Positions 1-6,611 of a stretch of 37,300 bases of DNA are shown in pieces. This DNA comes from Candidatus Saccharimonadota bacterium (GTDB lineage Bacteria > Patescibacteriota > Saccharimonadia > Saccharimonadales > Saccharimonadaceae): the NCBI GenBank assembly GCA_017510425.1, contig JAFWNJ010000013.1, positions 1 through 37,300 of the forward strand, in the 5' to 3' direction. The notes under the pieces are model-generated. The model was given only the letters and a program-made list of their open reading frames with translations. It made no database searches and was not told the origin of the DNA. Each line of letters begins with the position of its first letter. Position 1 is the first letter of the stretch. The translations under genes and the position numbers were made by a program.

Positions 1-46
1 TAAAAATCGTGTTATTATTGTTTATAGTAGCGACACCACTTTGCAT
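1..46 (-). CDS. 5' end of an unknown gene running off the left edge
   Basis: Only the first 15 codons are inside the window (MQSGVATINNNNTIF). The start ATG at 46-44 follows AAAGGAG by six bases, a good ribosome binding site, so the start is well supported although the protein cannot be identified. Codons 4-7 lie in GTGTCGCTAC, which is complementary to the start of its own leader (see 27-129). The rest lies left of position 1. Confidence 0.5.
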   Translation of the reverse strand, partial: MQSGVATINNNNTIF

Positions 47-129
47 AGGTGACTCCTTTCTGTAATTAGGTGATATTAACTACAGTTTACAGGCAAATCA
101 CCGACTCTGCAAACTGTAGTGTCGCTACA
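27..129 (-). promoter_or_regulatory. Leader hairpin that can mask the start codon of the leftward gene
   Basis: Read on the minus strand, the leader opens with GTAGCGACAC followed by TACAGTTTGCA. Both pair with TGCAAAGT and GTGTCGCTAC around and after the ATG, so the start codon would sit in a stem. A competing hairpin inside the leader pairs CTACAGTTT with AAACTGTAG. GGTGA can also pair with either of two TCACC copies, one of them between the Shine-Dalgarno sequence and the ATG. The alternatives exclude each other, as in a translational riboswitch or RNA thermometer. Function is inferred from base pairing alone. Confidence 0.45.
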
Positions 130-153
130 TATTGTCTCCCCTAGCTAAAAAAC

Positions 154-243
154 AAGCGCACCACCGCTATAAACTGGTTCGTACCTTGCAACTATCAACC
201 ATCCCCGGGTCCTAGATCCGGGGATAACTTTTTTCTAAAAAAG
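154..243 (+). repeat. ~90-bp repeat copy 1 with orphan terminator
   Basis: This block matches 2141-2233: AAACTGGTT, then ACCTTG, then AACTATCAAC, then a GC-rich hairpin and a T-run. The hairpin pairs 201-208 (ATCCCCGG) with 218-225 (CCGGGGAT), followed by TTTTTT at 229-234. No rightward gene precedes this copy: a leftward gene start lies at position 46. It is therefore an orphan 3' end, probably what is left of an upstream relative of the 402-2227 unit. Confidence 0.7.
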
Positions 244-366
244 CCCAAAAATGGGCTATTTTTGATGTATTTTTACAACTATTTTAATAAATTGTCAAAG
301 TATAGAATAACAGGGGTAAAAATAAGAAAAAACGTCAAAAAAAGGCAAAAAATAAGCATAAGCCTA

Positions 367-395
367 TTGACAAAAATAAGCATGTGTGCTATAAT
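367..395 (+). promoter_or_regulatory. Perfect consensus sigma70-type promoter
   Basis: TTGACA at 367-372 and TATAAT at 390-395 are separated by exactly 17 bp. Transcription should start near 402, at the first paired base of the structured leader. This is one of two perfect consensus promoters in the window; the other is at 26035-26063. Confidence 0.85.
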
Positions 396-401
396 GTAAG
401 C

Positions 402-1036
402 ATAAGCTTGAAAAAGGCAAAAGCCCTAAAAGCTTATAGCAAATGAATAATTCAAAGCGAAAGCCGAAAGGCAAAGCTAAATGATGTTTCATTTTAACAA
501 TCCAGACAGCAAGTCGAGCTAGCAAGAAGACTTACTGTCTGGACAAGCCGAAAATCGATATTTGATATCGACAGAGTAGGCGTCCGTTAGAGCCTCATTG
601 ATTTTTATCAATAAGGACGGCTTGTACGTTAAATTAATAACGGTATATTTAGACCTTTTGAAAGCAGAAAGGGTGGGCCGTTGTTAAAACTGCTTATATG
701 ATAGTTCTCCGTCCCGCGTAATGCGGGGTGGGGTACGAACACAATAGATAAGCTCACCATATTGTGTTCATACCCGTCCACAAACTTCGGTTTGCGGGCG
801 AGAGAAGTTCAACTAGAACTCCACTATCATGGAGTGAAAGTAGAAACTTAACAATTTAAGTTGATTGAAGCCTTACGCGTTATCATCCAAACGGTATAAG
901 GTGGCAGGAAAGAAGATTTTGTGTCACGCTATACCGTTTGGAGAGCTAAGTCCGAACGGAATACTTATTGTAACCATCGGACATAGGGTCCGTTGGAAAA
1001 TTAAGCCGGCGGGCAACAAACGCAGAAAGGAGCCAA
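402..1036 (+). ncRNA. Large ornate structured RNA or 5' leader of unknown class
   Basis: About 630 nt lie between the promoter and the start of the next gene, and most can be folded into strong helices. 402-409/430-437 is 8 bp perfect. 463-465/470-472 closes a GAAA loop. 501-515/529-543 is 14 bp with one mismatch. CAAGCC at 544-549 pairs with GGCTTG at 619-624, enclosing hairpins 555-561/565-571 and 597-602/607-612. 731-746/760-775 is 16 bp. A UUCG hairpin spans about 776-799, enclosed by ATGATAGTTCT (about 698-708) pairing with its complement near 815-830. 887-898/930-941 is 12 bp perfect. Crossing pairings AAGCAG/CTGCTT (about 662-695) and GTCCG/CGGAC with AACGGA/TCCGTT (about 950-994) suggest pseudoknots. 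I do not recognise a known family. Size and complexity recall phage-associated ornate RNAs such as ROOL or GOLLD, but I see no specific match. Confidence 0.65.
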
Positions 1037-1038
1037 CT

Positions 1039-2130
1039 ATGGCAACAGCTACACTTACAATCAAGAATGGTATCATCGTCAACCACTATGATCGCTACTT
1101 CCACTCTCTTTCCGAGAACGGAAAAGAATACTGTGGTAACGGTTGGGTGGTAAAGATTAAGGACGGTCGCAAGGATCGTCCCGGCAGAATCATCTGCCAC
1201 GCAGAGCGTGAATATTCCGATGGTCCGGCAGTCTGTCATCGTGAGTTTAGGCTCGCTGACGGTACTCTCGGACTCGCGGGTGGGAACATTTACTCGCGTT
1301 ATGCGTATTTCCGCTCCGAGGACTTTCAGAAATTCCTCGCCGACCACAATATCAGTGCAGTCAAGAAAGAAGATCCTAATACAATCTTCTATCTCAGAAA
1401 TGCGTGGTATGGTGGTGGCGAATGCTCCATGAGTATTCGTACCGACGGTAAAATGGAAGAATTGGAGTACGATTCGGGGAGAACGGAAGACTGGGAAGAA
1501 TCTTGTCCAGGCACGAGTGCCTATGAGGGCGAAACTAGCGTAAAAGTTAGTGGAGCCACTTGGGTAATCGTGGATAAGGTTCAGCACGAAAGGGACCGCC
1601 ACAACAGCTCTCACATCCTTTATACCCTCGCTAAAGACGCCACGAAACTCGTTGGCATTCCGAACGAAAGAAAAAAGGATGAGTGGAAGCAGGAGGTGGC
1701 AGAACTTGTCCATTCATTTGACGGATCGTTCGAGCTTGCACCTCTCGAAAAAGCACTGATGGAAATCTTTCCTGGGCTTGAGCCCAAATATCAGGAGCCT
1801 AAAAGAGAGAAGGTAAACGTGAGCAGCTTTGCCCATGTTACCGGCTACCAGGATAGCAATGTAGGCACTGTTCACATTGACGGTAGTCGAGCAGAAATCG
1901 AAGAAATTCGTCAGAAGATTAACGCTTCGGGCGTCACTTCTCGCGAAGAGCTCGATAAGTTCTGCAAAGCCAATGGCTTACCCGTAGAGCCTACGCGATA
2001 CTATTTCTTCACGCATTTTATGCGTAATGGGGATTTAGATATCACGTATAATGTCAGCACGAGCCATGGCAATGGGTATAATGGGTTCAACGGGAGACCG
2101 TGGCCTACGCTCAAGGCTCCCACATTCTAA
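1039..2130 (+). CDS. Unknown 363-aa protein downstream of the ornate RNA
   Basis: The start at 1039 is chosen because AAAGGAG lies seven bases upstream. An in-frame upstream extension to 865 exists but falls inside the structured RNA and lacks a ribosome site. The protein is soluble, with no signal peptide or membrane segment. It has mixed charge and several aromatic/glycine patches, including a C-terminal Gly/Asn-rich stretch near residues 340-355. No domain is recognised. Base composition is richer in G+C than the flanking genes and codon use is even, so it is probably a real, well-expressed gene. It shares one transcript with the RNA at 402-1036 and ends at the terminator at 2193. Confidence 0.7.
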   Translation: MATATLTIKNGIIVNHYDRYFHSLSENGKEYCGNGWVVKIKDGRKDRPGRIICHAEREYSDGPAVCHREFRLADGTLGLAGGNIYSRYAYFRSEDFQKFLADHNISAVKKEDPNTIFYLRNAWYGGGECSMSIRTDGKMEELEYDSGRTEDWEESCPGTSAYEGETSVKVSGATWVIVDKVQHERDRHNSSHILYTLAKDATKLVGIPNERKKDEWKQEVAELVHSFDGSFELAPLEKALMEIFPGLEPKYQEPKREKVNVSSFAHVTGYQDSNVGTVHIDGSRAEIEEIRQKINASGVTSREELDKFCKANGLPVEPTRYYFFTHFMRNGDLDITYNVSTSHGNGYNGFNGRPWPTLKAPTF

Positions 2131-2140
2131 TCAACTCAGA

Positions 2141-2233
2141 AAGTGCACCATCACTCTAAACTGGTTAGCACCTTGTAACTATCAACTATCACTACCCTCG
2201 GGCTTCGGTCCGGGGGTAAACTTTTTTAAGAAA
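2141..2233 (+). repeat. ~90-bp repeat copy 2
   Basis: Second copy of the block at 154-243, here in its natural place just after a stop codon. The part upstream of the hairpin is as well conserved as the hairpin itself, so the block is more than a terminator. The two copies bracket the RNA-plus-gene unit as direct repeats about 1.9 kb apart. Confidence 0.7.
2193..2227 (+). terminator. Rho-independent terminator with UUCG loop
   Basis: TACCCTCGGGC (2193-2203) pairs with GTCCGGGGGTA (2208-2218) around a TTCG tetraloop, with wobble pairs, and is followed by TTTTTT at 2222-2227. It ends the transcript of the 1039-2130 gene. Confidence 0.85.
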
Positions 2234-2234
2234 G

Positions 2235-2254
2235 CCGCGAAAGCGGTATTTTTT
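2235..2254 (+). terminator. Second, backup terminator hairpin
   Basis: CCGC-GAAA-GCGG (2235-2246) is followed by TATTTTTT. It lies directly behind the first terminator and just before the end of the convergent leftward gene at 2259. Confidence 0.6.
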
Positions 2255-2258
2255 ATAC

Positions 2259-3467
2259 CTAATTATAGTCATCGTAATCATCGTCATAGGCGGAAGAACG
2301 ATTGATATCGTCATATTCGGCCTGAGTGTAGTAGCCAGAAATCCGTTCTTCCCCATTGTCGACGGAGTCATCTAAGCTATCTTCATATTCGGCAATTGCA
2401 CGGCGAATTGTAGGATCCGAGGCGTGATAGCGTAACATAGATGGCGGAATGAAGAATCCATCCATATCTTCGCATTCTTGGATATCTTTAAATCGTTCGT
2501 CGGTAGATGGTCGAAATTCAAACGCATAGACATCTTCTAGTAATGCTTTAGCGAGAGCGACTGGGCGCCCTGCATAATCTTCAGAAATGACATCCCAGTC
2601 CGCAAGATCTTCTGTAAATACGCGAGCCGTCTCGGCGCCACGACTCATGGCCTTATTCAGGAATAAGGCCGTGTCAAAAGAACCGATATACTCTGGGCGC
2701 TCCATATCCTCGATAAGAGGGATGGAATCAGAAATTTGTGACAATACGCTCCTCATCATTAAGGCTTTAAGAAATAGCCGACTACTTATATCGTCGCCGT
2801 CGTAGGGATGCTCAAAATAGGTAGGTCGAATAATATTCTCTTGGAAGTCATTATAAGCGAAATCACTAATAATAAGTTTGCCGTCTTTAATTAAACTTTG
2901 ATTAACTGTAAAGTCACGAGTCTTAAAATAGCGATCTACGGTATCATTTTCGATACCATGACCGAAAGTATAATCGTCCGGCATAAACTTACGCGAGAGC
3001 GCATCCAAGGTATCATAATCAACCTCGCTATTACCCTCTTCATCAGTAATGTTCACAAGATCAATATCGCGAATAGGCTCGCGCTCACCAGTTATGATTT
3101 CTCTTGCTATACTGCGAGCTACGCCACCCATGACAGCGACGCCATGTGGTAATTCACTGAGGAAAGAATAACGCTCTAAGATCTCCGCCGGCAAAGGAAT
3201 CTCTTGGAGCGTCAATTTTTCTTCATCGAAATCGGCACGCTCCTCGCCATAATGTTGTTCCTCATATTCACTATAATAATCGTCATCATCGTAATCGCCA
3301 TCTTCGTCATAATCAATCTCTTCCTCATAGCCACTGTCACCATTGACAGCGTCATCACGCTCACTAACAACACGAGATAAACTATCGACAGCCAACTCCG
3401 TGATATCCAAATCATGCTCTTGACCGTCTTCGAACGATTCCAGATTGCCGCGCAAAAATTCGTTCAT
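2259..3467 (-). CDS. CCA-adding/poly(A)-polymerase-like nucleotidyltransferase with acidic tails
   Basis: Residues 111-140 carry the nucleotidyltransferase core pattern: GG at 114-115, an Arg-containing helix, then DID at 134-136 for metal binding. RDFTVNQ at 184-190 with an Asp at 202 matches the RRDFTINA region and later strand of the class II CCA/poly(A) polymerase head domain. The 402-aa protein also has an Asp/Glu/Tyr-rich disordered N-terminal part (about 45-85) and a C-terminal tail of alternating D and Y. The usual C-terminal RNA-binding domains are not clear. The substrate is unknown; it may be a tRNA 3' end or another RNA, or the enzyme may be a defence or antitoxin type. It has its own promoter at 3512-3517. 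Confidence 0.65.
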   Translation of the reverse strand: MNEFLRGNLESFEDGQEHDLDITELAVDSLSRVVSERDDAVNGDSGYEEEIDYDEDGDYDDDDYYSEYEEQHYGEERADFDEEKLTLQEIPLPAEILERYSFLSELPHGVAVMGGVARSIAREIITGEREPIRDIDLVNITDEEGNSEVDYDTLDALSRKFMPDDYTFGHGIENDTVDRYFKTRDFTVNQSLIKDGKLIISDFAYNDFQENIIRPTYFEHPYDGDDISSRLFLKALMMRSVLSQISDSIPLIEDMERPEYIGSFDTALFLNKAMSRGAETARVFTEDLADWDVISEDYAGRPVALAKALLEDVYAFEFRPSTDERFKDIQECEDMDGFFIPPSMLRYHASDPTIRRAIAEYEDSLDDSVDNGEERISGYYTQAEYDDINRSSAYDDDYDDYN

Positions 3468-3511
3468 AGAATAGCCGCCAAAGAAGTTTTTATTTTGATA
3501 ACCATAACATA

Positions 3512-3517
3512 ATTATA
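3512..3517 (-). promoter_or_regulatory. Extended -10 promoter of the nucleotidyltransferase gene
   Basis: On the minus strand TGA sits directly before TATAAT. Transcription would begin near 3505, giving a leader of about 38 nt. No -35 match is obvious. The region 3468-3555 holds nothing else. Confidence 0.6.
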
Positions 3518-3555
3518 TCACTATAGTTAATTTTAAGAACCAAGATGATATGAAA

Positions 3556-3912
3556 TTATTTTGCATTCGTATAGTTACAGTAGGCTTCCATAGCCTCCCT
3601 AACCCCACACTCTGGACATATCTCCGTCTCATTATCCTCGCGCGAAAGCGCCGGATGTTCTGTAAACTCTTTCTTGCATTTCGGACAACGCTGGATCTCG
3701 AGAATCTTATAAGTCAAAGTCTTCGGCAACGACTCTAGCTCTTCTCGCAAAATATCCTCGTCATCATAGCGTTTGGCGTCGACGAGAAACGAGGAATATT
3801 GATCCTTAGGCTTCAACTTCTTCCCCTCCGAATCAGTTTCGCCGACATAGTACCAGATATCTTTATCGTGAATAACGCCGATCACATATTCAAGAATTCC
3901 AATATAGCTCAT
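3556..3912 (-). CDS. Small zinc-ribbon protein (phage)
   Basis: 118 aa. Two CxxC pairs (C76/C79 and C99/C102) form a likely zinc ribbon. The linker contains HPALSREDNETEICPECG, a segment I recall in small phage and MGE proteins of unknown function. The N-terminal half is a small alpha/beta region with no known fold. It is the last gene of the lysis operon, eight bases after the 101-aa gene. Zinc binding is inferred from spacing; the function is unknown. Confidence 0.6.
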   Translation of the reverse strand: MSYIGILEYVIGVIHDKDIWYYVGETDSEGKKLKPKDQYSSFLVDAKRYDDEDILREELESLPKTLTYKILEIQRCPKCKKEFTEHPALSREDNETEICPECGVREAMEAYCNYTNAK

Positions 3913-3920
3913 AATTACTC

Positions 3921-4226
3921 CTATAAATCAATCGAACACACCGTCGCTAAACCGAACTTCCGACCTAAGTCCTCCCACATACCATCTGGATAATCATGCT
4001 CCAAAATATGCCAAACCGGATAATTATACTCGAGAGCGATTTTCGCTACATCTTTCGGATCAACCATCAAATGACAGAAATAACCGGCAGTAGTTTCGCC
4101 CTCAATCAAAATAGGATCGCCCTCTTCGGTCTTGGCGATTTCTTCGATACGCTTATATTCAGCCATGATAGCTTCGTTGACGAGCTTAACCGCCTCGTGA
4201 AGCTTGCTATCTTTCTCTTTTTCCAT
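3921..4226 (-). CDS. Unknown 101-aa phage protein
   Basis: The start ATG follows AAGGAG, which overlaps the stop codon of the 35-aa gene at 4236-4343, so translation is probably coupled. The N-terminal 40 residues are helical and charged, and the C-terminal part has conserved-looking aromatics (HDYPDGMWEDLGRKFG). No domain is recognised. It is transcribed with the lysis genes. Confidence 0.6.
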   Translation of the reverse strand: MEKEKDSKLHEAVKLVNEAIMAEYKRIEEIAKTEEGDPILIEGETTAGYFCHLMVDPKDVAKIALEYNYPVWHILEHDYPDGMWEDLGRKFGLATVCSIDL

Positions 4227-4235
4227 AGTGTCTCC

Positions 4236-4343
4236 TTAAAACTCCACCTCACCGTTAGCTAGAGCCTCGAAGAACTCATCGCAGGCTCTAATATCCAACG
4301 GATCGGGGAGTGAGTTATCTAATTGTTTAACATCTATTTTCAT
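4236..4343 (-). CDS. Unknown 35-aa protein in the lysis operon
   Basis: Short reading frame beginning MKIDVKQLDNSLPD and ending NGEVEF. It fills the gap between the holin and the 101-aa gene, and its TAA overlaps the next gene's AAGGAG. Its own ribosome site is weak. It is acidic with no membrane segment. Support comes from position and coupling only. Confidence 0.45.
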   Translation of the reverse strand: MKIDVKQLDNSLPDPLDIRACDEFFEALANGEVEF

Positions 4344-4375
4344 AGGTGCTTGTATTTAACCTTACTTTGAGATTT

Positions 4376-4597
4376 TTACAAGTCCTTTTCTGGGTTTTCT
4401 TTTCGGTCATAAATTACCTTAGAAATACCAAAAATAGCGCCTAAAAACAGCTCTACGGCCGACAGGGTCGCGAGTATGGCTTCGGTCGGCAAATTCCAAC
4501 GCCAAGCCTCTGCGAGCGTAGCAAAAAACACGCCAAGCGCAGGCAGAAAAACTGCCACTAGCCAACGCAAAACCTCATAAATCTTATCTGGCAGCAT
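4376..4597 (-). CDS. Phage holin, Dp-1 type
   Basis: 73 aa with two hydrophobic segments (about 10-27 and 40-62) and a charged C-terminal tail (DRKENPEKDL). The N-terminal pattern LPDKIYEVLRWL is typical of the Phage_holin_Dp1 family. Holins make membrane lesions that release the endolysin at the end of infection. Its ATG overlaps the endolysin stop codon (TAATG), so the two are translationally coupled. Confidence 0.85.
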   Translation of the reverse strand: MLPDKIYEVLRWLVAVFLPALGVFFATLAEAWRWNLPTEAILATLSAVELFLGAIFGISKVIYDRKENPEKDL

Positions 4598-5556
4598 TAT
4601 TTTACCCTCACTTTCTGACCTGGGTAAATCTTATTCGGATCAGGAATACCGGAAAGCCTCGCAATCTCTTGATAAGTAGTGCCATATTTCTGCGCAATTC
4701 CCCAAAGCGTATCACCTTTTTGAACGGTGTAATAGATCGCAGAACAATTATTGGCGGTTGAAGCGCCAGAAGAACCGGCAAGTCTTTGATTTACGATACT
4801 TTGAATCGCGCCATAGTCGTATCCGGCCGCGGTCAAACGATTTTTGCGATCTTGACCATTCCCCCAGTTGCCACGAATAACTTCTGTAGCCAACTCTTCG
4901 TTAGATTTTCTAGCTGGAGCCGGAGCGGGCGCCGGACTTGGTGCTGGCGTAGAGCCATTACGCGCCGCATACTTATCCCATGCCACCGCATCGCCCATAA
5001 AAACATCACGATCGAGCCGACCACCAGAGCTAGTATATTGCCAAATCGCATAGAATTGCCAAGGCTGTACATCCCATATGAATTTCGGGATATCCCAACT
5101 ATCGCGATTATCTGGATAACCGGCAACCCAGAGACCATAATCAGCTTTTACGACAGACGACCAATCTGCCACTTTAATAACGCTGGCGCTCATATAAATG
5201 AGAGGCTTCACACCGGTTAATTCTTTAACGCGATTCAAGAATTTCAAACACCAAGAGGCGTGCTGGTGGTAGCGACCATTCTGATTCTTTTCCCAGTCAA
5301 GAACGAGAATAGCTTCACCAATATATCCTTTAATGTTACGGACAAAAAAGTCCGCCTCAGCAATCGGATCGCCGCCGGAGGCGTAGTGATAAACACCGAG
5401 TTTTAGTCCTAGCCTTTTCGCAATCTGATAGTGCCGGTCGCAACTCGGATCGACAAATGTCGTACCCTGAGTAGCCTTACAGATTACAAATTGTGCACCA
5501 GTAGAGGCGATATCTAGATTCGCTTGCCAATGCGAAATATCAATTCCTTTTAACAT
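4597..5556 (-). CDS. Endolysin: GH25 muramidase with Cpl-7 and LysM modules
   Basis: 319 aa in three parts. Residues 1-198 are a GH25 lysozyme: GIDISHW places Asp6, and LVLDWEK carries Asp87 and Glu89, the acids expected at the active site. A Pro/Ala linker (about 203-216) leads to a Cpl-7 cell-wall repeat (218-259, pattern NEELATEVIRGNWGNG...RLTAAGYDY). A LysM domain follows at 274-318. GH25 enzymes cut the MurNAc-GlcNAc bond in peptidoglycan; the two modules hold the enzyme on the wall. No signal peptide is present, so export depends on the holin. Having two different wall-binding modules is unusual but known. Confidence 0.95.
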   Translation of the reverse strand: MLKGIDISHWQANLDIASTGAQFVICKATQGTTFVDPSCDRHYQIAKRLGLKLGVYHYASGGDPIAEADFFVRNIKGYIGEAILVLDWEKNQNGRYHQHASWCLKFLNRVKELTGVKPLIYMSASVIKVADWSSVVKADYGLWVAGYPDNRDSWDIPKFIWDVQPWQFYAIWQYTSSGGRLDRDVFMGDAVAWDKYAARNGSTPAPSPAPAPAPARKSNEELATEVIRGNWGNGQDRKNRLTAAGYDYGAIQSIVNQRLAGSSGASTANNCSAIYYTVQKGDTLWGIAQKYGTTYQEIARLSGIPDPNKIYPGQKVRVK

Positions 5557-5567
5557 ATTTAGTCCTT

Positions 5568-5816
5568 TCAGTTTAAAAAATCCGCAATCACATAACTAAT
5601 AAGTGCGGTAATTATACAAGTTAAAGCCGTAGTGAGAAGTGTTCGCGCGAGCATACTTCTCTTAACCTCGGCCTTAAATTCTTCTAGCTCACGACGCGTA
5701 ACACGATCGTCCATTAGTTCGTCGAACTTACGATTAATAAGTGCGACTGTATCGATAATCGTATCCATTTTAGTCTCAAGCTTTGCGACTTTAATTTCGA
5801 TATCTTCAGATGTCAC
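5568..5816 (-). CDS. XhlA-like lysis accessory membrane protein
   Basis: 82 aa. The N-terminal 50 residues form a heptad-rich coiled coil (IEIKVAKLETKMDTIIDTV...). A single C-terminal membrane span (about 59-80) follows an Arg/Lys-rich stretch. This is the layout of haemolysin XhlA proteins, which work with holins in phage lysis. It is the first gene of the leftward operon; AAGGAG lies just before the start. The family call rests on architecture and context. Confidence 0.75.
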   Translation of the reverse strand: MTSEDIEIKVAKLETKMDTIIDTVALINRKFDELMDDRVTRRELEEFKAEVKRSMLARTLLTTALTCIITALISYVIADFLN

Positions 5817-5924
5817 ATTTTGCTCCTTAGATTAGTGTAGAGCCATAAAAAATACGGCCGTATATCTGCCGCAATCCTTGGAGCAATAAGAGCACTTCTG
5901 AACTTACTGCTTATGGCTATTATA
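5817..5924 (-). promoter_or_regulatory. Lysis operon promoter and structured leader
   Basis: On the minus strand TGT directly precedes TATAAT (5919-5924), an extended -10. The leader of about 95 nt is closed by a 7-bp stem (5842-5848 with 5911-5917) and contains the palindrome ATACGGCCGTAT followed by six Ts, possibly an attenuator. The lysis genes follow after AAGGAG. Confidence 0.6.
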
Positions 5925-5933
5925 ACACATTTA

Positions 5934-5984
5934 TGGTATAATGATAACAGTTAATTGCGGTCGCCAGGAATGGCGATTCTTTTT
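5934..5984 (+). promoter_or_regulatory. Packaging-operon promoter with promoter-proximal terminator
   Basis: TGG next to TATAAT (5937-5942) is an extended -10, and transcription should start near 5949. The transcript begins with AGTTAATTGCG (5949-5959), also found at 13403 and 25223. It then runs into a hairpin TCGCC/GGCGA (5961-5976, extended by two wobble pairs) followed by TTCTTTTT. A terminator so close to the start implies attenuation or antitermination. The -10 faces the lysis promoter back to back, 13 bp away. Confidence 0.65.
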
Positions 5985-6007
5985 ATTACTTAACCAAGGA
6001 ACCAGAA

Positions 6008-6427
6008 ATGAAAAATATTTCTCTGCGGGAGCTAGAGGTCTTGACGACGACGCGTGTCGTCTGCGACCGCTTTATCACCCGCAAAAGACAATACATCACT
6101 AGGTACCGATATCTAGAAGTCCTAGAACAAGCCACTTATGCGCTTTGCGATGTTTTAGTTGAACGTGGCCTAAATAAAGACTTCTGGGCGCGGATACGCG
6201 GCAAAAGACTCTATCTATTCTATTTGCCGTTAAATCGGATTGCGATTGAAGCCGGCATCGTGACAAACGAAGCCGAAAATAATCTAAGGAAACAATTTGA
6301 GCTACGATTTATCGGATATCGCGGCAAGTTCCCACCTGATACCATAGCCGACTTAATTGAAATTCTTGAAGATTCAAGTCGGAAATATAAAGAAAGGAGT
6401 AAATATGGTAAAAATCATCAACGCTAA
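6008..6427 (+). CDS. Unknown 139-aa phage protein, first gene of the packaging operon
   Basis: It follows the attenuated promoter and an AAGGAA ribosome site. The protein is rich in Arg, Tyr and Leu and probably all-helical; its first half (residues 10-60) is strongly basic, as in small nucleic-acid-binding proteins, but no domain is recognised. It overlaps the next gene by 23 bp. An early regulatory or small packaging role would fit the position; this is a guess. Confidence 0.55.
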   Translation: MKNISLRELEVLTTTRVVCDRFITRKRQYITRYRYLEVLEQATYALCDVLVERGLNKDFWARIRGKRLYLFYLPLNRIAIEAGIVTNEAENNLRKQFELRFIGYRGKFPPDTIADLIEILEDSSRKYKERSKYGKNHQR

Positions 6428-6611
6428 TTTGGGTAAGAATGGCCGCGTGGTCGTTCATCTATTTGGACGAGTCATAGACGTGACCGACAAACTTAAAGAC
6501 GGCGAAACCGACATCAACATCTACGGCAAAGATTATAAAGTCCGTGTTCAGGACGGAAAGGATACAGATGGAGTACCGCAAGCTCGAAGATCTAAGAAAA
6601 CTAGAAAATAA
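6405..6611 (+). CDS. Unknown 68-aa protein
   Basis: The start at 6405 is set by AGAAAGGAG immediately upstream; an in-frame extension to 6357 lies inside the preceding gene without a ribosome site. The sequence has small beta-rich motifs (GRVVVHLFGRVIDVTDKL) and a basic C-terminus (ARRSKKTRK). It overlaps the methyltransferase start by 44 bp. Function unknown. Confidence 0.55.
   Translation: MVKIINANLGKNGRVVVHLFGRVIDVTDKLKDGETDINIYGKDYKVRVQDGKDTDGVPQARRSKKTRK

Noticed and set aside
402-1036. Group I or group II intron
   Set aside because: Neither the paired P7 strands in correct order nor a domain V-like hairpin with its conserved AGC and GAAA could be found, and no split exon flanks the RNA.
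865-1038. N-terminal extension of the 363-aa gene from a TTG codon at 865
   Set aside because: It lies in the structured RNA, has no ribosome site, and AAAGGAG just before 1039 marks the real start.
946-1713. Long reading frame on the minus strand opposite the 363-aa gene
   Set aside because: It is the antisense shadow of a gene with supported start and terminator; composition is not protein-like and it has no ribosome site.
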